Source of the DNA: Paraburkholderia sp. LEh10
Lineage (GTDB): Bacteria; Pseudomonadota; Gammaproteobacteria; Burkholderiales; Burkholderiaceae
NCBI RefSeq assembly: GCF_017814945.1
Contig: NZ_JAGIPX010000009.1
Location: 145,329-209,328 of the forward strand
Direction of reading: 5' to 3'
Length of the DNA stretch: 64,000 nucleotides
Below, piece by piece: positions 8,332 to 16,805 of the stretch (position 1 is its first letter; every line of letters begins with the position of its first letter). Position numbers and translations under genes: made by a program. The notes under the pieces are model-generated. The model searched no databases. It was given only the letters and a program-made list of their open reading frames with translations, and was not told the DNA's origin.

Positions 8332-9857
8332 ACCTGTCCTTGACGCAGCGGCTGTCGCTGGTGTTTTCCGTGCTGCTGCTCGCGTGCTGCGGCGCGTCGG
8401 CATGGCTGCAGATCCGTTCGAGCGATCTGCACGAGAAGGAAGTGATACAAAGCCTGTCACGCGATCTGGCGACGCATATCGCGCGCAACCCGGCGCTCTC
8501 GGACGACACCGGCGACGGCTCGCGCAAGAGCGCGCTGCGGCAGATCTTCAGCCAGCTGATGGTCGTCAATCCGAGCGTCGAAGTGTACCTGCTGGATCAG
8601 GACGGACATATCGAAGGCGACGATGCGCCCGCAGGTCATCTGAAGCGGATGCAGGTCGACGTGCGCCCGGTTCAGCAGTTCATCGCGGGCGAGCCGCTGC
8701 CGATACTCGGCGATGATCCGCGCAGCGTCGACGGCCGCAAGGTGTTCAGCGCCGCGCTGCTCCCGCGCGCGGGCAACCGGCCGCTCGAATACCTGTACGT
8801 CGTGCTGCAAGGCGAGGCGCACGACGAGCTCGCGGCGCGCGTCGCGGCAAGCTCGGTGTTGCGCACGACGTTGTGGTCGATGGGACTCGTCGCGCTGCTC
8901 GGTCTCGTCGCGGGTCTGATGGCGTTCGGGCTGATCACGAGGCCGTTGCGCCGTTTGACGGAGGCGATGCGCAAATTCGACGCGAACGGCGAGCCGCAGG
9001 CGCAGCCTCCCGTGACGGGTTTCACGGGCACGGGCTCACGTACCGCGCGCGTGCGTTCGCGCGACGAGATCGCGGCGCTCGAATCGACGTTCGCGCAGAT
9101 GGCCGACCGCATTGGCCAGCAATGGCGCGCGCTGACGAAGCAGGACCAGGAACGGCGCGAACTCGTCGCGAACATTTCGCACGATCTGCGCACGCCGTTG
9201 ACGTCGCTGCACGGCTATCTGGAAACGCTGTCGATGAAGTCGGATTCGCTGAGCGACGTCGAGCGCAAGCGCTATCTCGCGATTGCGCTCGCGCAGAGCA
9301 TGAAGGTGGGGCGGCTCGCGCAGTCGCTGTTCGAGCTCGCGCGGCTGGAGCACGGCAACGTGCAACTCGCGCTGGAAGACTTCTCGCTGGTCGATCTGGT
9401 GCAGGACGTGTTCCAGAAGTTCGAGCTGTCCGCGGAAGCGCGCCATGTCCAGTTGCGCGCGGGCATCGCGCCGCGTCTGCCGAACGTGACGGCCGATCTC
9501 GGCATGATCGAGCGCGTGCTCACCAATCTGCTCGACAACGCGATCCGGCACACACCCGATGACGGCACCGTCGACGTCGACCTCGCGGTTCGCGACGGCA
9601 AGGTATCGGTGACCGTTAGCGATACGGGGCCGGGCATGTCGGCGGAAGTGCGCGCGGGGCTGTTCCAGCGCGCGTTTTCGTCAGGCGGCGCGCATCGCGG
9701 CGGGCTGGGGCTGCTGATCGTCCAGCGCATGCTGCAGTTGCACGGCAGCCAGATCCGGCTCGTCGAGCGGGAAGGAGTGGGGACCTCGTTTTGCTTCGAG
9801 CTGCATCCCGCGGGAAGTGTGCAGAAAGGTGGGCGTGTGACGGCATCGGTGGGGTGA
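8328..9857 (+). CDS. Membrane sensor histidine kinase
   Basis: A 509-residue sensor kinase. TM1 is at residues about 8-24 and TM2 at about 182-203, with a periplasmic sensory domain of about 155 residues between them. A HAMP linker follows, then the HisKA domain with phospho-acceptor His285 (A-N-I-S-H-D-L-R-T-P-L) and a HATPase domain with N box (N-L-L-D-N-A-I-R-H), G1 (D-T-G-P-G-M) and G2 (G-G-L-G-L) motifs. It starts with GTG overlapping the regulator stop. The sensed signal is unknown; a periplasmic redox or envelope signal would fit the divergent Msr operon, as inference only. Confidence 0.93.
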   Translation: MNLSLTQRLSLVFSVLLLACCGASAWLQIRSSDLHEKEVIQSLSRDLATHIARNPALSDDTGDGSRKSALRQIFSQLMVVNPSVEVYLLDQDGHIEGDDAPAGHLKRMQVDVRPVQQFIAGEPLPILGDDPRSVDGRKVFSAALLPRAGNRPLEYLYVVLQGEAHDELAARVAASSVLRTTLWSMGLVALLGLVAGLMAFGLITRPLRRLTEAMRKFDANGEPQAQPPVTGFTGTGSRTARVRSRDEIAALESTFAQMADRIGQQWRALTKQDQERRELVANISHDLRTPLTSLHGYLETLSMKSDSLSDVERKRYLAIALAQSMKVGRLAQSLFELARLEHGNVQLALEDFSLVDLVQDVFQKFELSAEARHVQLRAGIAPRLPNVTADLGMIERVLTNLLDNAIRHTPDDGTVDVDLAVRDGKVSVTVSDTGPGMSAEVRAGLFQRAFSSGGAHRGGLGLLIVQRMLQLHGSQIRLVEREGVGTSFCFELHPAGSVQKGGRVTASVG

Positions 9858-10563
9858 GCGCGGGCTGAGCTTCCGTGTGAGCGCCAACGCGTCGCGCGAT
9901 GCCGGAGGCGTTGCACCCGCAAGCCACGGCAATCCGTGAGCAATCCTGTCGTCGGCAGTTGGCAGGCGCCGTCGAGTCGCGCCGGGAACGGGCGACTCGT
10001 CCAAACGCAAAGGCGCACGACATGCGATGGGCACCGCGAGAAACCCTCGCGCACACCGCACGAATGTCATCAACGGCCGTTACGATGACGCGCAATGTAA
10101 CGCTTCGATATCGCGGATGCCCGGTCGCGCAAACGTTCAACTCGACGTACCCCAGCGGCACACTCGCCGCGCATCGCCGTAAATCCCGCGAAAAACGCCC
10201 AAAACAAATGGCCGTTTCAACCAGCCGACAAATGCTGCGCGGCCCGTGCCCGTCACCGGTCGAAATTTTCTGAAACACTGCTTGAAAAGATGGGGGACTC
10301 TAATCGTTAAAGATGCGGTCATCCCCGGCCGTTATCAGCGTGTAGACCTCGGAAGATCATTTTTTGACGCGCGCGATTCAGCTAGACTGCTGTTCCTTCA
10401 GATGAATGAATCGTTGCGCGTGACTCGCAAGCGACCGAACGCTGCTTCCCTCGCATGTGCCAGCCGGTGCACACGGATTCCGAGCGCATCCCGCGCCGAT
10501 CCGACGCCGCCCTGGCGTGCGCTTGGGAATGCATGGGTTATGGATCGCGAAAGGACAGACGAA
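9858..10563. other. Intergenic region, no supported gene
   Basis: About 700 bp between the kinase and the binding-protein gene. Frames on both strands are short or Arg-rich shadows without ribosome sites. I see no convincing hairpin terminator or RNA gene. The promoter of the downstream pair presumably lies in the last 200 bp, but I cannot place it. Confidence 0.5.
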
Positions 10564-11670
10564 ATGCGGTGGTACGACTCATATGTCTGGTGGCGGCGCT
10601 CGCGTGCTGGATTCACGCGCGCAGCTATCCGCCCGAAGCGTTTCGTTGACTCAGTCATCTTTTTTGTTTTCGGCTGCCTGCTGCTCACGCAGGCATCGGC
10701 AGGTGAAAACGTGCTTCGCGTGCTCGCATGGCCCGGCTATGCCGACGCCGACGTCGTGAAGCAATTCGAAGCGCGCTACCACGCGAAGGTCGAAGTCACG
10801 CTGGTCGATTCCGACGAAGCGCTCTGGGACAAGATGCATCAGGGCGCGCAACCGCAGTTCGACGTGCTCGCGGCGAATACGGCTGAAATCCAGCGCTACG
10901 GGCACGACAATCTGCTCGCGCCGCTCGACCTCGCGAGCCTGCCGAACACCCGCCGTCAGCTGCCGCGCTTTCGCGCGCTGTCTTCCATCGACGGGATCAC
11001 GCGTCATGGCACCGTCTACGCGATCCCGTTCACGTACTCGACGATGGGTCTCATCTATGACCGCAAGCAGGTGAGCGGCGTCCCGCATTCGATGAACGAA
11101 CTGTGGAATCCGCGCTATCGCGGCAAGGTGCTCGACTACAACAGCGCGCAGCACAATTTCTCGTTCACCGCGCTGGCGCTCGGCTATCCGGACCCGTTCA
11201 GGCTCAACGGCGCGCAGATCCAGACGATCACGCGCAAGCTGATCGACCTGCGGCGCAACCTGCTGACCTACTACAACCTGCCCGAAGAAGCCGCCGCGTT
11301 CTTCGTGCAGCACAAGGCCGCGCTGATGTTCGGCAACTACGGCACGCAGCAGGTCGAGTTGCTGCGCCGCGCGGGCGCCGACGTCGGCTACGTGATTCCC
11401 GACGAAGGCGTGCTCGCGTGGCTCGACTGCTGGTCGATGACGAGCGCCGCGGCAAACCGGCCACTTGCGCTCGCGTGGATCAACTACATGCTCGAGCCTG
11501 ACGTCAGCCGGCTGCTGACGCAGCGCCAGGGGCTCGCGAACACGCTCAGCGAATCGCCCGGCAACACGGAAAAGAGCCATATCGTCTGGATCCATCCCGT
11601 CGAAGACATCCAGAAACGCGAGCTGCTGTGGAGCAGGATCGTGTCCGGCGACCGCCCGGAGCGCTTCTGA
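10564..11670 (+). CDS. PotD-like periplasmic polyamine-type binding protein, no transporter partner
   Basis: A 368-residue extracellular solute-binding protein. The N-terminus contains an Arg-rich lead and a hydrophobic segment ending in T-Q-A-S-A-G-E. The mature part opens with V-L-R-V-L-A-W-P-G-Y-A-D, the opening strand of spermidine/putrescine binding proteins, and includes Y-A-I-P-F-T-Y-S-T-M-G-L-I-Y-D. I chose ATG 10564, with AAAGGA 8 nt upstream; ATG 10540 is possible. No permease or ATPase gene is nearby. Instead its stop overlaps the start of a Cache-GGDEF gene (TGATG), so it is probably a ligand sensor for that enzyme, as PotD-like NspS is for MbaA in Vibrio cholerae. Confidence 0.87.
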   Translation: MRWYDSYVWWRRSRAGFTRAAIRPKRFVDSVIFFVFGCLLLTQASAGENVLRVLAWPGYADADVVKQFEARYHAKVEVTLVDSDEALWDKMHQGAQPQFDVLAANTAEIQRYGHDNLLAPLDLASLPNTRRQLPRFRALSSIDGITRHGTVYAIPFTYSTMGLIYDRKQVSGVPHSMNELWNPRYRGKVLDYNSAQHNFSFTALALGYPDPFRLNGAQIQTITRKLIDLRRNLLTYYNLPEEAAAFFVQHKAALMFGNYGTQQVELLRRAGADVGYVIPDEGVLAWLDCWSMTSAAANRPLALAWINYMLEPDVSRLLTQRQGLANTLSESPGNTEKSHIVWIHPVEDIQKRELLWSRIVSGDRPERF

Positions 11671-13496
11671 TGATGCGCCCCGGCCTTACGTTCAAGCTTT
11701 CGGTGCTGCTCGCGCTGATCGGCGTGCTCGCGTCGGGCACGACGGGCTACTACGCGTATCGCGCGAACCGCACGATGCTCGTGCATGAAGCGGAGCACAG
11801 TCTGCTGACGTCGACGGAACTGCTCGGGCAGCGCTTCACGGCGGCCATCAACGATATCGCCGCCGATGCGCTGGTGCTCTCGACGATGCCGTCGGCCGCG
11901 AACGTCGCGGCAACCGACGACGGCACGTCGCCGCAGAACCCGATGCGCGACCGGCTCGCACAGGTGTTCGCGAGCTTCATCACGCAACATCCCGAGTATC
12001 TGCAGTTGAGGCTGATCGCGCGCAATCACTATGGGCTGGAGCTGATCCGTCTCGACCGCGAATCGGGCGGCGGCGTGCGCGTGCAGGAGAGCGCGTTGCA
12101 GGAAAAAGGCCAGTTCGCGTATGTGTTCGACACGCTCGCGCTGCCGCCGGGACGCATCTACGTTTCCCCCATCACCGTCAACCATGAGCACGGCGCGCAC
12201 GCGGCAGAAGGCAAGCCGACGCTGCGGGTCGGCACGCCCGTGGCCGACGCGCGCGGCGACGTGGTCGGCGTGATCGTCATCGACGTCGATCTCGCGAGCC
12301 TGCTGCGGCTCTCGCAGGCCGACCTGCCGTCCGACTATCAGGTCTATCTCGCGAACGAGTGGGGCGATTTTCTCGTGCATCCCGATCCGGCGCAGACCTT
12401 CGGCTTCGACAAGGGCCGGCGAGTCTTCATGCAGGACAGTTTCGCCGCGACCCGGCCGCTTTTCGAGCAGTCGACGGCACCCGTGCTGATGAATGGGCTC
12501 ACGCAGCCGAACGAAGCGGACGGCCATGTGTTGACCTTCGTGCGCCGGCCATTCGGTGAATCGCAAGGCAACCGCTTCATCGTGCTCGGACTCGCGAAGC
12601 CGCTGCACAATGTGCTCGTCGGCGCGAACATGCTGGGCGACAGCATCGTGCGCATGGTGCTAATCTTCAGCGCGTTCGCGATCCTGCTGGCGATTCTCTT
12701 CGCCCGCGCGCTGACGCGCCCGCTGCATACGCTCGCGGACGCCGCCACGCATTTCTTCTCCGAGCACACGATGGTCGCGTTGCCGCTCAAGCGCACGGAC
12801 GAAATCGGCGTGCTCGCGCGCTGCTTCGAACGCATGCGCCGCGAGATCCGCGTGCAGATGGACGAGCTGCACAGCAAGCAGCACGAGCTTGCGCACCTCG
12901 CGAGCCACGATGCGCTCACGGGTCTGCCGAACCGGATGCTCTTCATGCAGAAGCTGCAGGAAGCGATCGACGTCGCGAAGATGAGCGGCGAGCGCCTCGC
13001 CGTGCTGTTCATCGACCTCGACCGCTTCAAGCAGATCAACGATCAATACGGTCATTCCGTCGGCGACGATGTGCTCGCGATCGTCGCGCGGCGCCTGCAG
13101 CATGTGCTGTACAGCGGCGACATGGTCGCGCGGCTGGGCGGCGACGAGTTCATCGTGCTCGTCAAAGGCGAGCGCTCCGCCGATGCGGCGCCCGCGATCG
13201 CCGCGCGCATCGTGCGCACGCTCGACGACGAAGTGATGATCGACGACCAGCCGATGACGGTCGGCGCGAGCATCGGCATCAGCCAGTTCCCGGCGGACGG
13301 CGACTCGGCCGAAGCGCTTCTGCTCAACGCGGACGCTGCGATGTACGCGGCGAAATCGGTCGGCTCGGGCGCATGGCTTTCGTACAGCGAGCTGATCGCG
13401 ATGCAGCGCGCGCGGGACGGGCGCGACACGTGTCGATTCGATAGCGAGCCCGAGAAAGTCGAGCCCGCCGCGGATGGCGCCGACGCGATCGCATAG
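11670..13496 (+). CDS. Membrane diguanylate cyclase with Cache-like sensor, HAMP and GGDEF
   Basis: A 608-residue protein. TM1 is at residues 8-26, a large periplasmic sensory region resembling a double Cache fold at 40-310, TM2 at about 327-346, HAMP to about 400, and GGDEF from about 412 (S-H-D-A-L-T-G-L-P-N-R) to 575. The catalytic signature is intact (G-G-D-E-F at 490-494), so it should make cyclic-di-GMP from GTP. The allosteric I-site RxxD is not present: the matching position reads Y-S-G-D, suggesting weak product inhibition. There is no EAL domain, unlike MbaA. The one-base overlap with the binding protein implies coupled synthesis. Confidence 0.92.
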   Translation: MMRPGLTFKLSVLLALIGVLASGTTGYYAYRANRTMLVHEAEHSLLTSTELLGQRFTAAINDIAADALVLSTMPSAANVAATDDGTSPQNPMRDRLAQVFASFITQHPEYLQLRLIARNHYGLELIRLDRESGGGVRVQESALQEKGQFAYVFDTLALPPGRIYVSPITVNHEHGAHAAEGKPTLRVGTPVADARGDVVGVIVIDVDLASLLRLSQADLPSDYQVYLANEWGDFLVHPDPAQTFGFDKGRRVFMQDSFAATRPLFEQSTAPVLMNGLTQPNEADGHVLTFVRRPFGESQGNRFIVLGLAKPLHNVLVGANMLGDSIVRMVLIFSAFAILLAILFARALTRPLHTLADAATHFFSEHTMVALPLKRTDEIGVLARCFERMRREIRVQMDELHSKQHELAHLASHDALTGLPNRMLFMQKLQEAIDVAKMSGERLAVLFIDLDRFKQINDQYGHSVGDDVLAIVARRLQHVLYSGDMVARLGGDEFIVLVKGERSADAAPAIAARIVRTLDDEVMIDDQPMTVGASIGISQFPADGDSAEALLLNADAAMYAAKSVGSGAWLSYSELIAMQRARDGRDTCRFDSEPEKVEPAADGADAIA

Positions 13497-13568
13497 CGCA
13501 TAACAGGGCTCTCCCCAGCGGCATGCTTCTTGCAGGAGCTTGCACGTCACAGCGGAAAGGAGAACCCG

Positions 13569-13739
13569 ATGACCTTGGCCATTTATCTGATCGGCTGGCT
13601 GATTTTCATTGGCGGTGTGTCGTGGGCACTCGTCAGCATGCACGTCGCGCAACACTACGTCGCGATCGTCGCCGTCATCCTGCTTGGCATCGGCGTGGTC
13701 ACGGGCGCGACCCGCGCGCGCGGCCGCGACCGCTCTTGA
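13569..13739 (+). CDS. Small two-helix membrane protein
   Basis: A 56-residue protein made of two hydrophobic stretches (residues about 3-23 and 28-45) and a basic tail A-R-G-R-D-R-S. A strong ribosome site (GGAAAGGAG) ends a few bases before ATG 13569, which supports real translation. Small membrane proteins of this type, in the style of DUF2964, are common in Burkholderiaceae; I cannot confirm the family. It lies 72 bp after the cyclase gene and may or may not share its transcript. Function unknown. Confidence 0.65.
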   Translation: MTLAIYLIGWLIFIGGVSWALVSMHVAQHYVAIVAVILLGIGVVTGATRARGRDRS

Positions 13740-13904
13740 TAGCGTCCGGCGCGCGACACAGGCGCGGCGGCAAGGCACTTTGCACGCGCCGCCGTGACAT
13801 TTCCCGACATAGTTTTTGAACTGACTTGGCGGGCTGGTTCTTCTACGATTTGATCCGTCGCCACGCTGCATTCGCAAGTGGCCCGAACCGTGAAGGACAC
13901 CGCC

Positions 13905-14972
13905 GTGAACATCCGCTCGCAATTCTTCTCCTCGTTTTCTGGTCTGCTGAATCGTTCGGCATCGACGCTCGCGCGTGGCGTATCGCGCCGCGTCGCCGTC
14001 GCGGCGGCAGCCGCCGTGGTCGGCGCGGGCGCGTCGCTCGTCAGCGTGCCCGCGTGGGCCGGCTGGTACGGGCACGGCACGGCGTACACGTCGCGCGGCG
14101 AATATAGCGGCGCGCACGGCGGCTATTGCAGCGGCGGCACCTGCAATCACGCGGGCGGCGTGGCGGGTCCCTACGGCGGTGTGGCGACCAACTCGGGCAG
14201 CGTCACGCGCACGGCGCCTGGCCAGTTCTCCAATTCGGGCACGGCCTACGGTCCGAACGGCCGCTCGGTCGCGCATTCGGGCGACACCAGCTGCGCGGGC
14301 GGCACGTGCTCGCACACGGGCTCGATGACGGGCTCCGATGGCCGGACGGCTTCGACGTCGGGCTCGGTGACGCGCGACGGCGCTGGCCAGTACTCGTCGT
14401 CGGGCTCGGTGACGACGGGCAACGGCAACACCTACAACCATGCGGCATCGACGAATTGCGGCGGCTGGACCTGCTCACGCTCGGGCACGGTGACGGGCAG
14501 CAACGGCGGCACGGTCACGCATTCGGGCAGCGCGACGAGCGTCGCGCCTGGCGTCGTGGTGACGTCGGGCAGCGCGACGGGCACGCACGGCAACACCGTG
14601 ACGACGAGCGGCACGGTCGTGCACGGCGGCACGGTCACGACGGGTGGTACGACCGTCGTGACGGGCACCACGACAACGGTGGGTGCGGCCGTCGTCGTGC
14701 CGCCGCCGCCGACTTCGACGGTGGTCGTCGCTGCGCCCGTGCCCGCGCCGGTGGTGGTCGCGCCCCCGCCGCCCCCGCCCGCAGTCGTCGTCGCACCGGC
14801 TCCCGTGGTCGTGCCGGCTCCCGTCGTCGTGCCGCCGCCCCCGCCGCATGTCGTGGTCGTCGCGCCGCCGCCGCCCCCGCATGTCGTGTATGTCGCGCCG
14901 AAACCGCGCGTCGCTGTCTGGGTTCCGGGACATTGGATCGGCCGTGTATGGGTGCCCGCACACTGGGCGTAA
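13905..14972 (+). CDS. Secreted Gly/Ser/Thr repeat protein with Pro-Val stalk and W-x-P-G-H-W end
   Basis: About 355 residues. A long signal peptide ends near V-P-A-W-A. The mature protein has three Cys pairs in a C-x-G-G/W-x-C pattern (C-S-G-G-T-C, C-A-G-G-T-C, C-G-G-W-T-C), each followed by H/S-x-G and imperfect S-G-S/T-V-T repeats. Next comes a Thr/Gly/Val stretch, a Pro-Val stalk (runs of P with V-V-V), and a C-terminal V-W-V-P-G-H-W...V-P-A-H-W motif like the YXWxPGHW family. I chose GTG 13905 because AAGGA lies 7 nt upstream; GTG 13878 is in frame. It looks like a cell-surface or envelope protein. Function unknown. Confidence 0.75.
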   Translation: MNIRSQFFSSFSGLLNRSASTLARGVSRRVAVAAAAAVVGAGASLVSVPAWAGWYGHGTAYTSRGEYSGAHGGYCSGGTCNHAGGVAGPYGGVATNSGSVTRTAPGQFSNSGTAYGPNGRSVAHSGDTSCAGGTCSHTGSMTGSDGRTASTSGSVTRDGAGQYSSSGSVTTGNGNTYNHAASTNCGGWTCSRSGTVTGSNGGTVTHSGSATSVAPGVVVTSGSATGTHGNTVTTSGTVVHGGTVTTGGTTVVTGTTTTVGAAVVVPPPPTSTVVVAAPVPAPVVVAPPPPPPAVVVAPAPVVVPAPVVVPPPPPHVVVVAPPPPPHVVYVAPKPRVAVWVPGHWIGRVWVPAHWA

Positions 14973-15003
14973 GCGGGCATCAAAGCCAGGCAGTGAGGTT
15001 CGA

Positions 15004-15038
15004 AAGCACGAACGGCGCGGTGAGCGCCGTTCGTGCTT
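15004..15038 (+). terminator. Strong hairpin after the repeat-protein gene
   Basis: A perfect 15-bp stem (15004-15018 with 15024-15038) encloses the 5-base loop GGTGA and is followed by CTGCTTCTG. It lies 32 bp past the stop codon. The T-run is weak, so termination is likely but not certain. Confidence 0.7.
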
Positions 15039-15258
15039 CTGCTTCTGGCGAACGAAACGAAACGGAACCAACGGAGCGAGGCGAAGCGGACAGGACGTGC
15101 GATCCGCCGCGCTTCACGCCGCGTCCGTCTTCCCGTCAGGCAATGGGTTCGATGCCTCACTCAATGCCATTGGATGGCGGCTCCGGCAGCGCCAGGTGCG
15201 ATCCAGACAAACCCTGATTGCTGCGTCAAAAGCGTCGCTGATATCGTGCGCAGGACGT

Positions 15259-15274
15259 GTGGAAGCGCTTCCAC
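15259..15274. promoter_or_regulatory. Perfect 16-bp LacI-family operator before the GH1 gene
   Basis: GTGGAAGCGCTTCCAC is fully palindromic, with the central CG step flanked by GGAAG and CTTCC as in LacI/GalR-family operators. It resembles the CelR-type site TGGGAGCGCTCCCA of cellulolytic actinomycetes. It lies 72 bp upstream of the GH1 start and is the only such site I noticed in the cluster. The LacI-type gene at 21076 is the likely ligand. Confidence 0.8.
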
Positions 15275-15345
15275 CCGAAGACTTCCATCCCGTCTTACCG
15301 TGGTGTCTCATCGACGAATCCAACCATCAAACGAGAGGAGGTCCC

Positions 15346-16737
15346 GTGGCACACGATGCAGTGGCACCCGGCAGCAGTCCGCAAAGCGATCCCTTCACGC
15401 CGTCTGCCGATTCGGTGCTCTGGCGCAAGGACTTTCTGCTCGGCGCGGCGACGGCCTCGTATCAGATCGAAGGCGCCGTCAACGAGGACGGCCGCTTGCC
15501 GTCGATCTGGGACACCTTCTCGGCCACGCCCGGCAAAGTGCTCGCGGGCGACACGGGCGAGGTGGCCTGCGATCACTATCATCGCTGGGAGAGCGATGTC
15601 GAGCTGCTCGCGCGGCTGAACTTCGAGGCATACCGTCTGTCGGTCGCGTGGCCCCGCGTGATGGACGAAGCGGGGCGTCCGAACCGCAAGGGCCTCGAGT
15701 TCTACAAGCGGCTGCTCGGCAGACTGAAGGAGAAGGGGCTGAAAACCTTCGTCACGCTCTACCATTGGGACTTGCCGCAGCATCTCGAAGATCGCGGCGG
15801 GTGGCTCAATCGCGAGACTGTCTATCGCTTCGCCGATTACGCGGACCTGATGAGCCGCGAACTGTCGGGGCATGTCGATGCCTGGATGACACTCAACGAG
15901 CCGTGGTGCTCGGCGTTCCTCGGCTATGGCAACGGCCATCATGCGCCGGGGCATTCGAATCTGCGTTACGCGACGCAGGCAATGCATCATCTGCTGCTCG
16001 CGCATGGGCACGCGACCGAGGTGCTGCGCACGAATGATCCGGCGTCGCTCAAGGGCATCGTCGCGAACGTCGGGCGCGGCACGGCCGCTTCGTCGAGCGA
16101 GGCCGACGAGCGCGCCGCGCATCTGTTCGAGGTCCAGCACAACGCGTGGATTCTCGATCCGCTGTTCAACGGCGAGTACCCCGCCGACTTGTGGACATTG
16201 TGGCCAGGCGCCGAGCCGCTCGTGCTCGAAGGCGATCTCGCCGCGATCGCGGCGCCGCTCGACTTCCTCGGCATCAATTATTATTTCCGCACCAACGTGA
16301 AGAGCGACGGCGCGCACGGCTTCATCGACGTGCCGCTGCCCGACGTCGAACGCACACAGATGGGCTGGGAAGTGTACCCGGACGGCCTGCGCGATCTGCT
16401 GACGGGCTTTCATCGCGCGTACCCGAACCTGCCGCCCATCTACATCACCGAGAATGGCATGGCGTCGGACGACAAGGTGCAGGACGGCCGCGTCGAGGAC
16501 ACGCAGCGCATCGCGTTCCTGAAGCGCCATCTCGCCGCCGTCGATGAGGCCGTCAAGCAGGGCGTCGATATTCGCGGCTACTTCGTGTGGTCGCTGCTCG
16601 ACAACTTCGAGTGGGCGTTCGGCTACGAACGGCGCTTCGGTGTCGTGCATGTCGACTACGCCACGCAGCAACGCACCGTCAAGCGCAGCGGCGAGCTGGT
16701 CGCGAAGTTCATCGAGCAACGCAAAAGCAGAAACTGA
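15346..16737 (+). CDS. GH1 beta-glucosidase
   Basis: A 463-residue family 1 glycoside hydrolase of usual length, cytoplasmic (no signal). The acid/base Glu185 is in T-L-N-E-P-W and the nucleophile Glu369 in Y-I-T-E-N-G. The N-terminal signature F-L-L-G-A-A-T-A-S-Y-Q-I-E-G-A is complete. The start is GTG 15346, with AGGAGG just upstream. It is the first gene of a six-gene set with a binding protein, two permeases, an ATPase and a LacI regulator, so it should split imported beta-glucosides such as cellobiose into glucose. Expression is probably controlled at the palindrome at 15259. Confidence 0.95.
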   Translation: MAHDAVAPGSSPQSDPFTPSADSVLWRKDFLLGAATASYQIEGAVNEDGRLPSIWDTFSATPGKVLAGDTGEVACDHYHRWESDVELLARLNFEAYRLSVAWPRVMDEAGRPNRKGLEFYKRLLGRLKEKGLKTFVTLYHWDLPQHLEDRGGWLNRETVYRFADYADLMSRELSGHVDAWMTLNEPWCSAFLGYGNGHHAPGHSNLRYATQAMHHLLLAHGHATEVLRTNDPASLKGIVANVGRGTAASSSEADERAAHLFEVQHNAWILDPLFNGEYPADLWTLWPGAEPLVLEGDLAAIAAPLDFLGINYYFRTNVKSDGAHGFIDVPLPDVERTQMGWEVYPDGLRDLLTGFHRAYPNLPPIYITENGMASDDKVQDGRVEDTQRIAFLKRHLAAVDEAVKQGVDIRGYFVWSLLDNFEWAFGYERRFGVVHVDYATQQRTVKRSGELVAKFIEQRKSRN

Positions 16738-16805
16738 CACGCGCAAACGACAAGCTGGTTTGCAGTCGACCTGACAGATCGGGCATCGAGCCTGAAGGAG
16801 ACGGA

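Noticed and set aside
9899..10273. A 124-codon plus-strand frame in the gap before the binding-protein gene
   Set aside because: Composition and lack of a ribosome site suggest chance; no family pattern.
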